Shown: piece after piece, positions 48,946 to 57,437 of the stretch
How positions within the stretch are numbered: position 1 is the stretch's first letter
Layout of the letters: every line of letters begins with the position of its first letter
DNA from: Oscillospiraceae bacterium
GTDB lineage: Bacteria; Bacillota; Clostridia; Oscillospirales; Oscillospiraceae
Length of the DNA: 64,000 nt
Direction: 5' to 3'
Assembly: GCA_017445875.1 (NCBI GenBank)
Contig: JAFSRZ010000008.1
Coordinates: 1 to 64,000, forward strand
Program-made: the position numbers and the translations under genes
Notes under the pieces: generated by a model
Seen by the model: only the letters and a program-made list of their open reading frames with translations
Database searches by the model: none
What the model was told of the DNA's origin: nothing

Positions 48946-49917
48946 ATGGACGAAAAACAGGCTTGCGCGTTCCGTACGAGTATCGGCGGACAGGCGCTGA
49001 TTGAGGGAATTTTAATGCGCGGCCCCGAAAAACAGGCCATCGTCGTGCGCGACCAGAACGGGCAACTTGTCGAGAAGGTCGAGCCGCTGAAACTCGTCAA
49101 GGACCGTTATCCGGTTCTGGGACTGCCGCTCATTCGCGGCACGGTAAATTTTCTGTCGGCCATGGTACAGGGCGTCCGGGCGCTGATGTACTCCGCCGAG
49201 TTCTACCCCGACGAGGACGATGCCGCGCCGTCGAAGTTTGACCAGTGGCTGGAAGCGCACATTCCGAGCAAGAAGTTAGAGGAACTCGTGATTGTGTTCG
49301 CGGTGGTGCTGGGAATCGGCATGAGTTTGTTTCTGTTCCTCATGCTCCCGACGCTTCTGACAGGGGCGTTACTGCACTTTGTGCCGGGGTTCCCGCTCTG
49401 GGGGCGGAACGTGCTGGAAGGTCTGCTCAAAATCGCCATTTTCCTGCTGTACCTGATATTCTGTTCCCGGCAGAAAGACATTTACCGGGTGTTCCAGTAC
49501 CACGGCGCGGAACACAAGACGATTTTCTGTTATGAGGCCGGACTTCCGCTGACGGTGGAGAATGTGCGGATACAACCGCGACATCATCCGCGTTGCGGGA
49601 CAAGTTTCCTGTTCGTGGTGATTTTCGTCTCGATACTGGTTTCCGGCGTGGTGTTCGGAATCTGGCCCATGACAAATCCGTGGTGGCGGACGCTCGTACA
49701 TTTGTTGCTGTTGCCGCTTGTGGTGGGCATTACGTACGAGTTCAACCGCTGGGTGGGGCGTCACGTACAGGAAAGCCGCCTTGCACAGATTCTGACCGCG
49801 CCCGGCCTCTGGATGCAGAACTTTACCACGAATGAACCCGACGACAGTATGATAGAGTGTGCAATCCGTTCTTTGGAACTGGTCATTCCCGACGAGAAAG
49901 GTAAAGACACATGGTGA
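48946..49917 (+). CDS. yqhQ: DUF1385 family membrane protein (YqhQ-like)
   Basis: A 323-residue integral membrane protein of the DUF1385/YqhQ family. The N-terminus SIGGQALIEGILMRGP is the family hallmark, followed by LRGTVNFLSAMV-like and YHGAEHKTIFCYE segments; HHPRCGTSFLF contributes further conserved His/Cys. About four to five transmembrane helices lie at 115-160 and 205-265. The family's function is not established to my knowledge. AAAGGAGG precedes the ATG at 48946. It heads the operon with prmC, a common pairing in Firmicutes. Confidence 0.92.
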   Translation: MDEKQACAFRTSIGGQALIEGILMRGPEKQAIVVRDQNGQLVEKVEPLKLVKDRYPVLGLPLIRGTVNFLSAMVQGVRALMYSAEFYPDEDDAAPSKFDQWLEAHIPSKKLEELVIVFAVVLGIGMSLFLFLMLPTLLTGALLHFVPGFPLWGRNVLEGLLKIAIFLLYLIFCSRQKDIYRVFQYHGAEHKTIFCYEAGLPLTVENVRIQPRHHPRCGTSFLFVVIFVSILVSGVVFGIWPMTNPWWRTLVHLLLLPLVVGITYEFNRWVGRHVQESRLAQILTAPGLWMQNFTTNEPDDSMIECAIRSLELVIPDEKGKDTW

Positions 49918-49921
49918 AAGT

Positions 49922-50788
49922 ATGGCGACGACTTACAGTGGTCTGTATCTGGAAACCCGGCGGGCGTTGAAGTCCGCGGGTTCGGTAGCCTCCGACCTCG
50001 CGGCGCGGGAATTGGTCTGCGCCGCGTCCGGCAAGTCGAAAGAAGCGTTATTCCGTGACGGCAGTCTGTACGTGTCGGGGGAACTGGAAGCGCGTGTCCG
50101 GGAACTGGTGCGGCGTCACCTCGACGGCGAGCCGGTCGCGTACATCATCGGCGAGTGGGAGTTTTACGGTCTGACGCTTGCGGTGTCGCCAAGCGTACTG
50201 ATTCCGCGTCCCGACACGGAAACGTTAGTTGACCGAACCGTGGACTATGTCCGCACGAAAGCGCCGTGCCGGGTACTGGACTTGTGCGCGGGCTGCGGGT
50301 GTGTCGGACTGGCTGTGGCGGCACAGGTGCCGGAAGCGAAAGTCGTGCTGGGCGACATCTCCGACGCCGCCCTGAAACTGTGCAGCCGGAACATATGGAG
50401 CAATTCCTTCAGCGGACGCGTGGTGCCTGTGCAGATGGACGCCCTCCGGGAACCTGACCGGAGAATCGGACTGTTTCAGTGCATTACGTGCAATCCGCCG
50501 TACATAGCCAGCGGGGACATCGCCGGATTAGATGTTTCTGTCCGCGACTATGAGCCACATTTAGCCCTTGACGGCGGCGCGGACGGTCTCGACTTTTACC
50601 GTGCAATCGCGGGGAAATGGCGCGAGGCGCTGTATCCCGGCGGACGGATATTGTTTGAAGTGGGCATTGACCAAGCCGTACCCGTGGGGCGGATTTTACG
50701 GGAAAACGGTTTCGGGGAAATCGAAAGCTGTGACGACAGCAACGGTATTCGGCGCGTTGTCACGGCGGTTCGATACCCGGACATCTGA
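49922..50788 (+). CDS. prmC: Peptide chain release factor N5-glutamine methyltransferase
   Basis: SAM-dependent methyltransferase (288 aa) that modifies the GGQ glutamine of release factors RF1 and RF2. The N-terminal helical domain contains PVAYIIGEWEFYGL. The Rossmann domain has DLCAGCGCVGLAVA (SAM loop) and the substrate-binding CNPPYI motif. The ATG at 49922 lies 4 bp after the upstream stop with a GGTGAAAG site. Its product fold and motifs leave little doubt. RF1 itself is not in the window. Confidence 0.95.
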   Translation: MATTYSGLYLETRRALKSAGSVASDLAARELVCAASGKSKEALFRDGSLYVSGELEARVRELVRRHLDGEPVAYIIGEWEFYGLTLAVSPSVLIPRPDTETLVDRTVDYVRTKAPCRVLDLCAGCGCVGLAVAAQVPEAKVVLGDISDAALKLCSRNIWSNSFSGRVVPVQMDALREPDRRIGLFQCITCNPPYIASGDIAGLDVSVRDYEPHLALDGGADGLDFYRAIAGKWREALYPGGRILFEVGIDQAVPVGRILRENGFGEIESCDDSNGIRRVVTAVRYPDI

Positions 50789-50806
50789 TTACAGGAGGAA
50801 AACCAA

Positions 50807-51952
50807 ATGGCAAGAGAAAAGGCACCGATTCCGGCTCCGGCACCCGCCGCCGATAAGAAAAAGGCCTTGACAACGGCAATGTCACAAATCGAGAAGGCGT
50901 ACGGGCGCGGCTCCATTATGCGTTTCGGAGACCGTCCCGCGCCGACTGTGGGCGTAATTCCGACAGGTTCGCTTGCGCTGGACGTGGCGTTAGGTATCGG
51001 CGGACTGCCTCGCGGACGTGTCGTCGAGATTTACGGCCCGGAATCGTCGGGCAAAACCACGCTGGCCTTGCACGTTGTGGCGGAGGCGCAGAAGCGCGGC
51101 GGCGAAGCGGCGTTTATCGACGCGGAACACGCGCTTGACCCCTATTACGCGCAGGCATTGGGCGTACGCATTGACGATTTGCTGATATCACAGCCCGATA
51201 CCGGGGAACAGGCGTTGGAAATTACCGAGGCTTTAGTGCGTTCGGGTGCGGTGGACGTGGTAGTAGTCGATTCCGTGGCGGCACTGGTGCCGCGCAGTGA
51301 GATTGAGGGCGAAATGGGCGACAGTTTTGTAGGCCTCCACGCCCGCCTGATGAGTCAGGCCTTGCGCAAGCTGACGGGCGCTATCGGCAAGACGGAAACC
51401 ATTGTCATATTTATCAACCAGTTGCGGGAGAAAGTCGGGGTAATGTACGGCAACCCGGAAGTGACGACGGGCGGACGTGCGTTGAAGTTCTATTCGTCGG
51501 TACGAATCGACGTGCGGCGTATCGAGACCATCAAGAACGGTACGGAGATGATAGGCAACCGGACGCGCGCCAAGATTGTCAAGAACAAACTCGCGCCGCC
51601 GTTCCGGGAAGCGGAGTTTGATATCATCTACGGACAGGGTATCGTACACGAGGGCGAGTTAGTGGACTTGGCCGTGAAACTGGACTTAATGCAGAAGTCG
51701 GGCTCGTGGTTCTCGATGGGGGAACACCGCATTGGACAGGGACGCGACGCCGCCAAGCGTTATTTACAGGAAAATCCGGACATTGCCGCGAAGTTAGAGG
51801 ACGATATCCGGCGAAATCTGGATAAACTGTCCCCGCCGCCGGGTGGAGGGCGTCCGGCACCTGTCATGCCGCCCATGCCCGAAAACCGTATGCCGCCCCC
51901 GCCGTTGCGGCCTATGGACATCAGCGCCGACGACTTCAACGATGAGGACTGA
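50807..51952 (+). CDS. recA: Recombinase RecA
   Basis: RecA strand-exchange and SOS co-protease (381 aa, about 30 longer than E. coli RecA). Walker A is GPESSGKT at residues 77-84. [10 protein letters not shown], the [10 protein letters not shown] segment and the [16 protein letters not shown] loop-2 region are canonical. The extra length is a Pro-rich C-terminal tail ([19 protein letters not shown]) before the acidic end. The ATG at 50807 follows GGAGGAAAA, 18 bp after prmC. No LexA-type box is apparent just upstream, in line with its operon position. Confidence 0.98.
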   Translation: MAREKAPIPAPAPAADKKKALTTAMSQIEKAYGRGSIMRFGDRPAPTVGVIPTGSLALDVALGIGGLPRGRVVEIYGPESSGKTTLALHVVAEAQKRGGEAAFIDAEHALDPYYAQALGVRIDDLLISQPDTGEQALEITEALVRSGAVDVVVVDSVAALVPRSEIEGEMGDSFVGLHARLMSQALRKLTGAIGKTETIVIFINQLREKVGVMYGNPEVTTGGRALKFYSSVRIDVRRIETIKNGTEMIGNRTRAKIVKNKLAPPFREAEFDIIYGQGIVHEGELVDLAVKLDLMQKSGSWFSMGEHRIGQGRDAAKRYLQENPDIAAKLEDDIRRNLDKLSPPPGGGRPAPVMPPMPENRMPPPPLRPMDISADDFNDED

Positions 51953-51958
51953 CACGGT

Positions 51959-52573
51959 ATGAGAATTGACCGTATCGAGCCTTCCAGCCACAAAAAGGGA
52001 CGGGTTCTGCTGTTTCTGGACAGCGGAACCTGTCTGAAAGTCACGGAAGAGGAACTGTTGACATTTGGCCTCCGCGCCGGGGACGAACTCGACGCGGAGA
52101 CGTTGCGCCGTCTACAGGACGCGGCGGGCGTGTCGAATGTCCGGGCAAAGGCCGTTGACATGATAGCGAAGCGTCCGCTGTCGCGGAAGGCGTTAATTCG
52201 GAAGCTGTCGGAGAAGGGCGCGTTGCCGGAGGACGCCGAGAGCGCCGCCGACTGGCTGACGGAAATCGGGGCGTTGAACGATACGGAGTACGCCGTATCA
52301 CTGGCGCGGGCGTACGCCGCGAAGGGGTACGGAGCCGCCCGGATTCGCTCGAAGCTGTACGAAAAGGGCGTCCCGAAAGAACTGTGGGACGCGGCTTTGT
52401 CGGATTTGCCGGACTGCGCCGCGCAAATTGACGCGTACCTGTCGCGGAAGCTGTCGGGTACACCGGACGCGGACACGAAACGGCGTTTCACGGCGTCTCT
52501 GTTGCGGCGTGGATTCTCGTGGGACGATATCCGCGCCGCGTGGGAACGCGTCGGGGAAGATTTGGAGGAGTAA
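51959..52573 (+). CDS. recX: Regulatory protein RecX
   Basis: RecX (204 aa), which binds inside the RecA filament and limits its activity. It is a series of three-helix repeats. Typical pieces are RPLSRKALIRKLSEKG, AADWLTEIGALNDTEYA and YGAARIRSKLYEKGV. The ATG at 51959 lies 6 bp after the recA stop, and its TAA overlaps the rimO ATG by one base, so recA-recX-rimO are tightly coupled. Confidence 0.93.
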   Translation: MRIDRIEPSSHKKGRVLLFLDSGTCLKVTEEELLTFGLRAGDELDAETLRRLQDAAGVSNVRAKAVDMIAKRPLSRKALIRKLSEKGALPEDAESAADWLTEIGALNDTEYAVSLARAYAAKGYGAARIRSKLYEKGVPKELWDAALSDLPDCAAQIDAYLSRKLSGTPDADTKRRFTASLLRRGFSWDDIRAAWERVGEDLEE

Positions 52574-53907
52574 TGGCGTATAGAGTATCGTTTATTTCAT
52601 TGGGTTGCGCCAAGAATCAAGTCAACTGTGAACAGATGATGGCGGTTGTGGCGGACGCCGGGCATACAATACAGGTAGAGCCGGAGGGCGCGGATGTGGT
52701 GGTCGTGAACACATGCGGGTTTCTGGCGTCGGCCTGTGAGGAAGCCATAGACAACGTGCTGGAAATGGCGGAGTTGAAGTGTGCCGGACTGCTGAAAAAG
52801 ATTCTGGTCACGGGCTGTATGGCGCAGCGCTACCAACAGGACATTTTGCGCGAACTGCCCGAAGTCGACGGCCTGTTAGGCACGGGAAGCTATGACCGTA
52901 TCGCGGACGCAATCGCGGAAGTGATGTCGAAGGGGAGCAAGCCCTGTTACATGGGCGATATCCACACGGCGAACCAGAGCGGGGAGCGGATTTTGTCGAC
53001 GCCGCCTTGGTACGCGTGGCTAAGGATTGCGGAAGGGTGCGACAATCGCTGTGCGTACTGCGTGATACCGTCCATCCGTGGGCGGTACAGGAGCCGTCCC
53101 ATGTCGGAACTGCTGGACGAGGCGTCGGAACTCGCCGACGCCGGGGTACAGGAACTTATCGTGATTGCGCAGGACATCACACGCTATGGAATCGATTTAA
53201 CGGGGCGGCGTCAGCTTGCGGAACTCTTGCGGGAGTTATGCAAATTTGACTTTCACTGGATACGTCTGCACTATCTGTACCCAAGCGACATCACGGACGA
53301 ACTCATAGACGTTATCGCGGGGGAATCAAAGATTCTGCCCTATCTGGACATTCCCATACAGCACTGTAACGACGCCATTCTAAAGGCCATGCGCCGCCGC
53401 GACACGAAAGCCAGTCTGACGGCGGTACTCCGCAAACTGCGGGAGCGTATTCCGGGACTGGTACTCCGCACAAGCATTATAACCGGACTGCCCGGAGAGG
53501 ATGAAGCGGCTTTCGAGGAACTCTGTCATTTTCTCCGGGAACAGAAAATTGAACGCGCCGGAGTATTTCCGTTTTCGCCGGAGGAGGGTACCCCGGCGGC
53601 GGAAATGTCGTACCCGGACGCGGAGGAAGCCGGACGCCGCGCCGAACTCGCGGTTGACGTACAGTCGGACATTATCGACGCGTACAATGAATCGGTGTTA
53701 GGCGACACGCGGGAGGTACTCTGTGAGGGGTTCGACGGACAGGCGCAACGATTTTACGGGCGCAGTTACGCGGAGTCGCCGGACATTGACGGGCGTATCT
53801 GGTTCACGTCGGAGCGCGACATTCCGCCCGGAACTTTTGTGCGTGTCCGCCTGACTGATACCATGGACGGCGAACTTGTCGGAGAGGAAGAAAGGAACCT
53901 GTCATGA
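52573..53907 (+). CDS. rimO: Ribosomal protein uS12 methylthiotransferase RimO
   Basis: Radical-SAM enzyme adding a methylthio group to the conserved Asp of ribosomal protein S12 (444 aa). The UPF0004 domain has cluster Cys C12, C48 and C82 (SLGCAKNQVNCE, NTCGF, TGCMA). The radical-SAM cluster is C156, C160 and C163 in GCDNRCAYC, and a TRAM domain ends the protein. The RimO-specific PSIRGRYRSR after the cluster separates it from MiaB. The start is the ATG at 52573, after GGAGGAG; an upstream frame extension is not used. Confidence 0.96.
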   Translation: MAYRVSFISLGCAKNQVNCEQMMAVVADAGHTIQVEPEGADVVVVNTCGFLASACEEAIDNVLEMAELKCAGLLKKILVTGCMAQRYQQDILRELPEVDGLLGTGSYDRIADAIAEVMSKGSKPCYMGDIHTANQSGERILSTPPWYAWLRIAEGCDNRCAYCVIPSIRGRYRSRPMSELLDEASELADAGVQELIVIAQDITRYGIDLTGRRQLAELLRELCKFDFHWIRLHYLYPSDITDELIDVIAGESKILPYLDIPIQHCNDAILKAMRRRDTKASLTAVLRKLRERIPGLVLRTSIITGLPGEDEAAFEELCHFLREQKIERAGVFPFSPEEGTPAAEMSYPDAEEAGRRAELAVDVQSDIIDAYNESVLGDTREVLCEGFDGQAQRFYGRSYAESPDIDGRIWFTSERDIPPGTFVRVRLTDTMDGELVGEEERNLS

Positions 53908-54425
53908 ATCTGCCCAACAAATTGACATTGCTTCGGATACTGTTAATACCGGTGTTCATGGTCATTCTGTACTGGGGTTTCCCCGGCGCGGAATACGCGG
54001 CGCTGTTCGTGTTTATATTAGCCAGTCTGACAGACCTGTTAGACGGCAAAATAGCGCGGAAGTACAACCTCATTACAGATTTCGGCAAATTCGCCGACCC
54101 GTTAGCGGACAAAATGCTTGTTACGGCGGCGCTGTTATGGTTTGTCGAGTGCGGCAAAATGCCCGCGTGGGTGCCGTTAATCGTGATTTGCCGGGAGTTC
54201 GCGGTCAGCGGCCTGCGCATGGTCGCCGCCGAACAGGGACGCGTTATCGCGGCGGGCTGGTCGGGCAAGGTCAAAACTGCCGCCACAATGGTCTGTATCG
54301 TGCTGATGTTCCTGCCGGTTCCGGCGCTTCTGAATACGCTTTGCGTGTGGGTCATCGCGCTGACAACGCTGTATTCTGGCGTGGAATACTTTATCAAAAA
54401 CGCCGACGCGCTGTCGGATATGTAG
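53904..54425 (+). CDS. pgsA: CDP-diacylglycerol--glycerol-3-phosphate 3-phosphatidyltransferase
   Basis: Phosphatidylglycerophosphate synthase (173 aa), an integral membrane enzyme. The CDP-alcohol phosphatidyltransferase signature DGxxAR(x8)Gx3Dx3D is complete (DGKIARKY, FGKFADPLADK at residues ~51-74). The N-terminus NLPNKLTLLRI is typical. Four or five transmembrane helices are present. Its ATG overlaps the rimO stop (ATGA). It is the last gene of the recA operon before a long hairpin. Confidence 0.95.
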   Translation: MNLPNKLTLLRILLIPVFMVILYWGFPGAEYAALFVFILASLTDLLDGKIARKYNLITDFGKFADPLADKMLVTAALLWFVECGKMPAWVPLIVICREFAVSGLRMVAAEQGRVIAAGWSGKVKTAATMVCIVLMFLPVPALLNTLCVWVIALTTLYSGVEYFIKNADALSDM

Positions 54426-54452
54426 TTGGAAAAGCGCGACACGCTGTGGCTT

Positions 54453-54493
54453 TATTTAACGCTTATGCCCGGTTGCGGCATAAGCGTTAAATA
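54453..54493. terminator. Bidirectional hairpin between pgsA and dpaB
   Basis: Two 17-bp perfectly paired arms (TATTTAACGCTTATGCC and its complement) enclose a 7-nt loop, between convergent genes. Outer bases are A/T-rich on both sides. Confidence 0.75.
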
Positions 54494-54519
54494 CGCCCGT
54501 ATCCCCCGGACTGTGACTG

Positions 54520-55101
54520 TCATTCTCCGCCCAATAGAAGCGGCTGAATTTGTCTGCCGCGGAGTGCCGCGTCGACGGTTTCCGGCAAGCGGGAAAAGTC
54601 CGCCACTAAAGAAGTCGGCTTGGCGCTGGCGTTGTCCTGTCCGAACGGAACAAAGTAATAGTTCTTGCGTACGAGCAGTTCCCCGATATTTTTCGCCCCG
54701 GCGGACAGTCCGTCGTTGCTGGACAGCGCAATGATAACGGGTCTGTCATTGCGCAAATGTGCCTTTGCCGCCATGGTCACGGCGCTGTCCGTGACGCCGT
54801 GGGCGAGTTTGGCGACGGTGTTGCCGGTCGCGGGCGCGATAATCAGCGCGTCTAAAAGTTTCCGTGGCCCGATGGGTTCCACGTCCGGGATTGTCCGGAG
54901 CGCGTCGCGTCCGGTCAACGTGCGGACTTGTTCCAGTAGGCTTTCGGCGGTTCCGAAACGCGTGTCCGACGCCGCGCTGATTTCGGATACAATCGGAATC
55001 ACGGTCTGATAAATTTCAGTGAGTGTTTTCAGCGCCTTTAAGACGGCCTCATGTGTACAGAAGGAGCCGCAGAGGGCAAAACCAATCCGTTCCTGTCTCA
55101 T
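54520..55101 (-). CDS. dpaB: Dipicolinate synthase subunit B
   Basis: Flavoprotein-like subunit of dipicolinate synthase (193 aa), which with DpaA makes dipicolinic acid for the spore core from a lysine-pathway intermediate. It begins RIGFALCGSFCTHEAVL, with the nucleotide-binding GSFCTH loop, and carries IIAPATGNTVAKLAHGVTDS and LSSNDGL, all family features. The start at 55101 lies 8 bp after the dpaA stop, with GGTGACTT-type spacing inside the dpaA end. Its presence marks the organism as an endospore former or a recent descendant of one. Confidence 0.94.
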   Translation of the reverse strand: MRQERIGFALCGSFCTHEAVLKALKTLTEIYQTVIPIVSEISAASDTRFGTAESLLEQVRTLTGRDALRTIPDVEPIGPRKLLDALIIAPATGNTVAKLAHGVTDSAVTMAAKAHLRNDRPVIIALSSNDGLSAGAKNIGELLVRKNYYFVPFGQDNASAKPTSLVADFSRLPETVDAALRGRQIQPLLLGGE

Positions 55102-55109
55102 GCAGGAAG

Positions 55110-56048
55110 TCACCCCAATTCCCTGAGAAGTTGGCACACCGTATCCCGGAGAATTGCCGCCGCGCCGCGTGGGACAATACGCCCCGGCAGTCCCCGCGCC
55201 CAAAGACAGGTTATCCCGTGACGGGATACCGTCTCCGTGTCGACGCACGGCTTTGAGGCCAAGTCCATCAGGAAACAGTGGGCGGGGAGTTCGCGGAGCA
55301 ATTCCGAATCCAGTACCGGTGCCGGAATCGTATTGTAGACAATCTGGAATGGGGTCAGGGAACCCGCGAGACAGGCCGTGTCGAGGGCGTGAAAGCCCAG
55401 TACGCGTATCCAAGCGCGGTCGTCGGGGTTACGCGCCGCCGCCGTGACTTCCGCGCCGACACCGCGCAGACGTTGACACAACAGTTTCCCGATACGCCCG
55501 AAGCCCAGTACCAGACAGCGTTTTCCGGCTAAGGTTTCGCGGGTCTGCGTGACAGTCAGACACAAGGCCGCGTCGGCAGTAGCGGCGGCGTTCTCAATCG
55601 CCATGGGTTCCTGTTTCATGTAATCGGTCATGGAGACGCCCACGCGCCGCGCCTGATTTGCGACATCTGCCGGAATCAGTCCGGCAAAGACGGACTGTCC
55701 CGCCCGGAAATGTGACAGCAGTTCCCCGGCGGTCATCGACACGCCCGGACAGTTGAATGTTCCGTCCGCGTTCAACAGCGGAACCGGCAAAATGACGGCG
55801 TCCGCGTCAAGCACTTGTTCCAGCGTCCCGACATTTTCAAGCGGCGCGTCCAGCGTCCCGACATTTTCAAGCGACGCTTCCGGCGTCCCGACATTTTCAA
55901 GCGGCGCTTTCGACGTTTCGACGCTTTCAAGTGACGCTTTCGGCGTCCCGACACCGTAAGCGGAGACCGTGTATCCGTCCTGTTTGAGTAACCGGACTAA
56001 TTCGGCGGCTCTCTGTCCGCCGCCCGCCACCCCAAATGTTTTCTTCAT
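55110..56048 (-). CDS. dpaA: Dipicolinate synthase subunit A, with an internal decapeptide repeat
   Basis: Oxidoreductase-like subunit of dipicolinate synthase (312 aa). The Rossmann motif VLGFGRIGKLL lies in the C-terminal half, together with ITCLWARGLPGRIVPRGAA, as in SpoVFA. The N-terminal domain begins KKTFGVAGGGQRAAELVR but is then interrupted at residues ~32-76 by about five copies of a decapeptide like VGTPEASLEN. Removing it would restore normal spacing to the following VLDADAVILPVPL strand. The repeat stays in frame. DpaA is followed immediately by dpaB. The upstream gene is the cyclo-ligase, 38 bp away. Confidence 0.93.
   Translation of the reverse strand: MKKTFGVAGGGQRAAELVRLLKQDGYTVSAYGVGTPKASLESVETSKAPLENVGTPEASLENVGTLDAPLENVGTLEQVLDADAVILPVPLLNADGTFNCPGVSMTAGELLSHFRAGQSVFAGLIPADVANQARRVGVSMTDYMKQEPMAIENAAATADAALCLTVTQTRETLAGKRCLVLGFGRIGKLLCQRLRGVGAEVTAAARNPDDRAWIRVLGFHALDTACLAGSLTPFQIVYNTIPAPVLDSELLRELPAHCFLMDLASKPCVDTETVSRHGITCLWARGLPGRIVPRGAAAILRDTVCQLLRELG
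55821..55953 (-). repeat. 30-bp minisatellite inside dpaA
   Basis: Units begin at 55821, 55851, 55881, 55911 and a partial one at 55941, each close to CGGCGTCCCGACATTTTCAA plus ten more bases. The period of 30 keeps the frame. Confidence 0.92.
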
Positions 56049-56086
56049 TTACAATACGCCTCCCGTACCATGCTATGGGGAAGCGG

Positions 56087-56671
56087 TCAAGAAGGTGACA
56101 GCGTGCCGTCTCTGTAAAAGCCCCGTTCGGACAGCACCAGCGCCGGGGCGATATCGTGCGCCTCCACGGGAATGGAATCCTGTAGGAGCGCCTCCCGGCA
56201 CACTAAAACCGCCGCGCCGTGGTAGTCAGACAGGAAGCGGTCATAGTAGCCGCCGCCGCGCCCCAGACGGTTTCCGGCGCGGTCGCAGGCCAGACACGGT
56301 ATCACCAAGAAGTCAATTTCGGACGGACAAACTTTCAGGGTGTCCGGCGACGGTTCAGGAATGCCCAGTACACCGGGGGCGAGGTCGTCCGGCGACGATA
56401 TCCGCCGCATTTCCATGACGCCCCGCCCCGTACACAGCGGCACACAGACACGTTTCCCGGAGGAAAGCGCGTCCTCTAACAGCGGACGCGTGTCGATTTC
56501 CGCCCCGGTTCCCACGAAACAACATACGCATTCCGCATTCTGATAAGCGTCCATATGCCGCAACGCTTCCACAATAACACGCCCGGACGCGTCGCGGTAG
56601 TCAGCGGATAAAGACTGTTCCAGTACGCGCAGGCGCTGACGCAAAGCGTGTTTTTCGTCGGAAACGGTCAT
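56087..56671 (-). CDS. 5-formyltetrahydrofolate cyclo-ligase
   Basis: MTHFS family enzyme (194 aa) converting 5-formyl-THF to 5,10-methenyl-THF with ATP. The N-terminus KHALRQRLRVLEQSL and the C-terminal nucleotide-binding segment GNRLGRGGGYYDRFLS are diagnostic. It lies 3 bp after the upstream phosphatase stop and 38 bp before dpaA on the same strand. Folate repair linked with spore genes is likely only operon convenience. Confidence 0.94.
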   Translation of the reverse strand: MTVSDEKHALRQRLRVLEQSLSADYRDASGRVIVEALRHMDAYQNAECVCCFVGTGAEIDTRPLLEDALSSGKRVCVPLCTGRGVMEMRRISSPDDLAPGVLGIPEPSPDTLKVCPSEIDFLVIPCLACDRAGNRLGRGGGYYDRFLSDYHGAAVLVCREALLQDSIPVEAHDIAPALVLSERGFYRDGTLSPS

Positions 56672-56674
56672 GTG

Positions 56675-57331
56675 TCAGCCCTCCAAGATAGCGGTTTCGA
56701 GTTCCGGCACCGTACGGACAACGCGTACCGCGCCGGCGGCTTGCAGTTCGCCGGGCTCGGCGTAGTCGAAAAACTCCACGCCGATACACGCCAAGCCGCA
56801 CCGCGTCGCGCCCTCCACGTCGTACTTTCTATCTCCGACCATGACCGTGGCGGGCTTTTGGGCGTCGCCGATTCCCAGCCGCGACATAGTTTCCTGTATG
56901 ACGCGGGTTTTGTCCCAGTCCTCGGTCAGCGAACTGCCCACAATCACGCGCAGATACGGCGTGAAACCGAACCGGTTACAGACCTGTTCACACATGCCTT
57001 GCGGTTTCGACGACGCTACCGCCAGCGTCACGCCGTGTTCGGTGAGGCGTCGGAACATGTCGACGACGCCGGGCGCGGGGGTGTTCTCGTAGACGCCTAT
57101 GGGGGCGTAGCGTTCGCGGAAGGTGTCCACGGCGAGACGAACCCGCGCTTTGTCGTAGCCGCAGTAAAGCGGGAAGGAAACTTCCATCGGCGGCCCGATA
57201 AACTTTAATAGCGTGTCATAGTCCGGCACGGGGTCGCCCAACTTCTCAAAGGCGTAAACCAGACTGTTTACAATGCCTTCTTTAGAATCGGTCAATGTGC
57301 CGTCCAAGTCGAAAAGCGCGTACTGGTACAT
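56675..57331 (-). CDS. HAD phosphatase, phosphoglycolate phosphatase-like
   Basis: HAD hydrolase subfamily IA (218 aa). The nucleophile motif is LFDLDGTLTDS at the N-terminus, motif II is VASSKP, and motif IV is MVGDRKYDVEGA. The helical cap at ~18-80 has GPPMEVSF, as in Gph/PpaX-like enzymes. It probably dephosphorylates small metabolites such as phosphoglycolate; the substrate is not determinable. The ATG at 57331 has AAAGGA upstream. It is the first gene of the unit leading to dpaB. Confidence 0.9.
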   Translation of the reverse strand: MYQYALFDLDGTLTDSKEGIVNSLVYAFEKLGDPVPDYDTLLKFIGPPMEVSFPLYCGYDKARVRLAVDTFRERYAPIGVYENTPAPGVVDMFRRLTEHGVTLAVASSKPQGMCEQVCNRFGFTPYLRVIVGSSLTEDWDKTRVIQETMSRLGIGDAQKPATVMVGDRKYDVEGATRCGLACIGVEFFDYAEPGELQAAGAVRVVRTVPELETAILEG

Positions 57332-57354
57332 AATAACGTCCTTTCAAATCTGAA

Positions 57355-57385
57355 ACGCGGTTCCGGTGTCGTGCCGGAACCGCGT
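57355..57385 (-). terminator. Terminator of the flavoprotein gene
   Basis: ACGCGGTTCCGG pairs perfectly with CCGGAACCGCGT (12 bp, 7-nt loop), followed on the minus strand by TTCAGATTT. It lies just upstream of the HAD gene start. Confidence 0.75.
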
Positions 57386-57437
57386 AAGAGTTAATGGGAT
57401 TTGCTTTCCTTGCCGCAATCCATCGCGGCGTGTTCGC

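Noticed and set aside
49859..49921. Upstream extension of prmC overlapping yqhQ
   Set aside because: The ATG at 49922 gives the normal N-terminus and has a GGTGAAAG site; the extension is yqhQ sequence in another frame.
57353..57388. Hairpin read as a regulatory leader of the HAD gene
   Set aside because: Position and polarity fit a terminator for the flavoprotein gene better.
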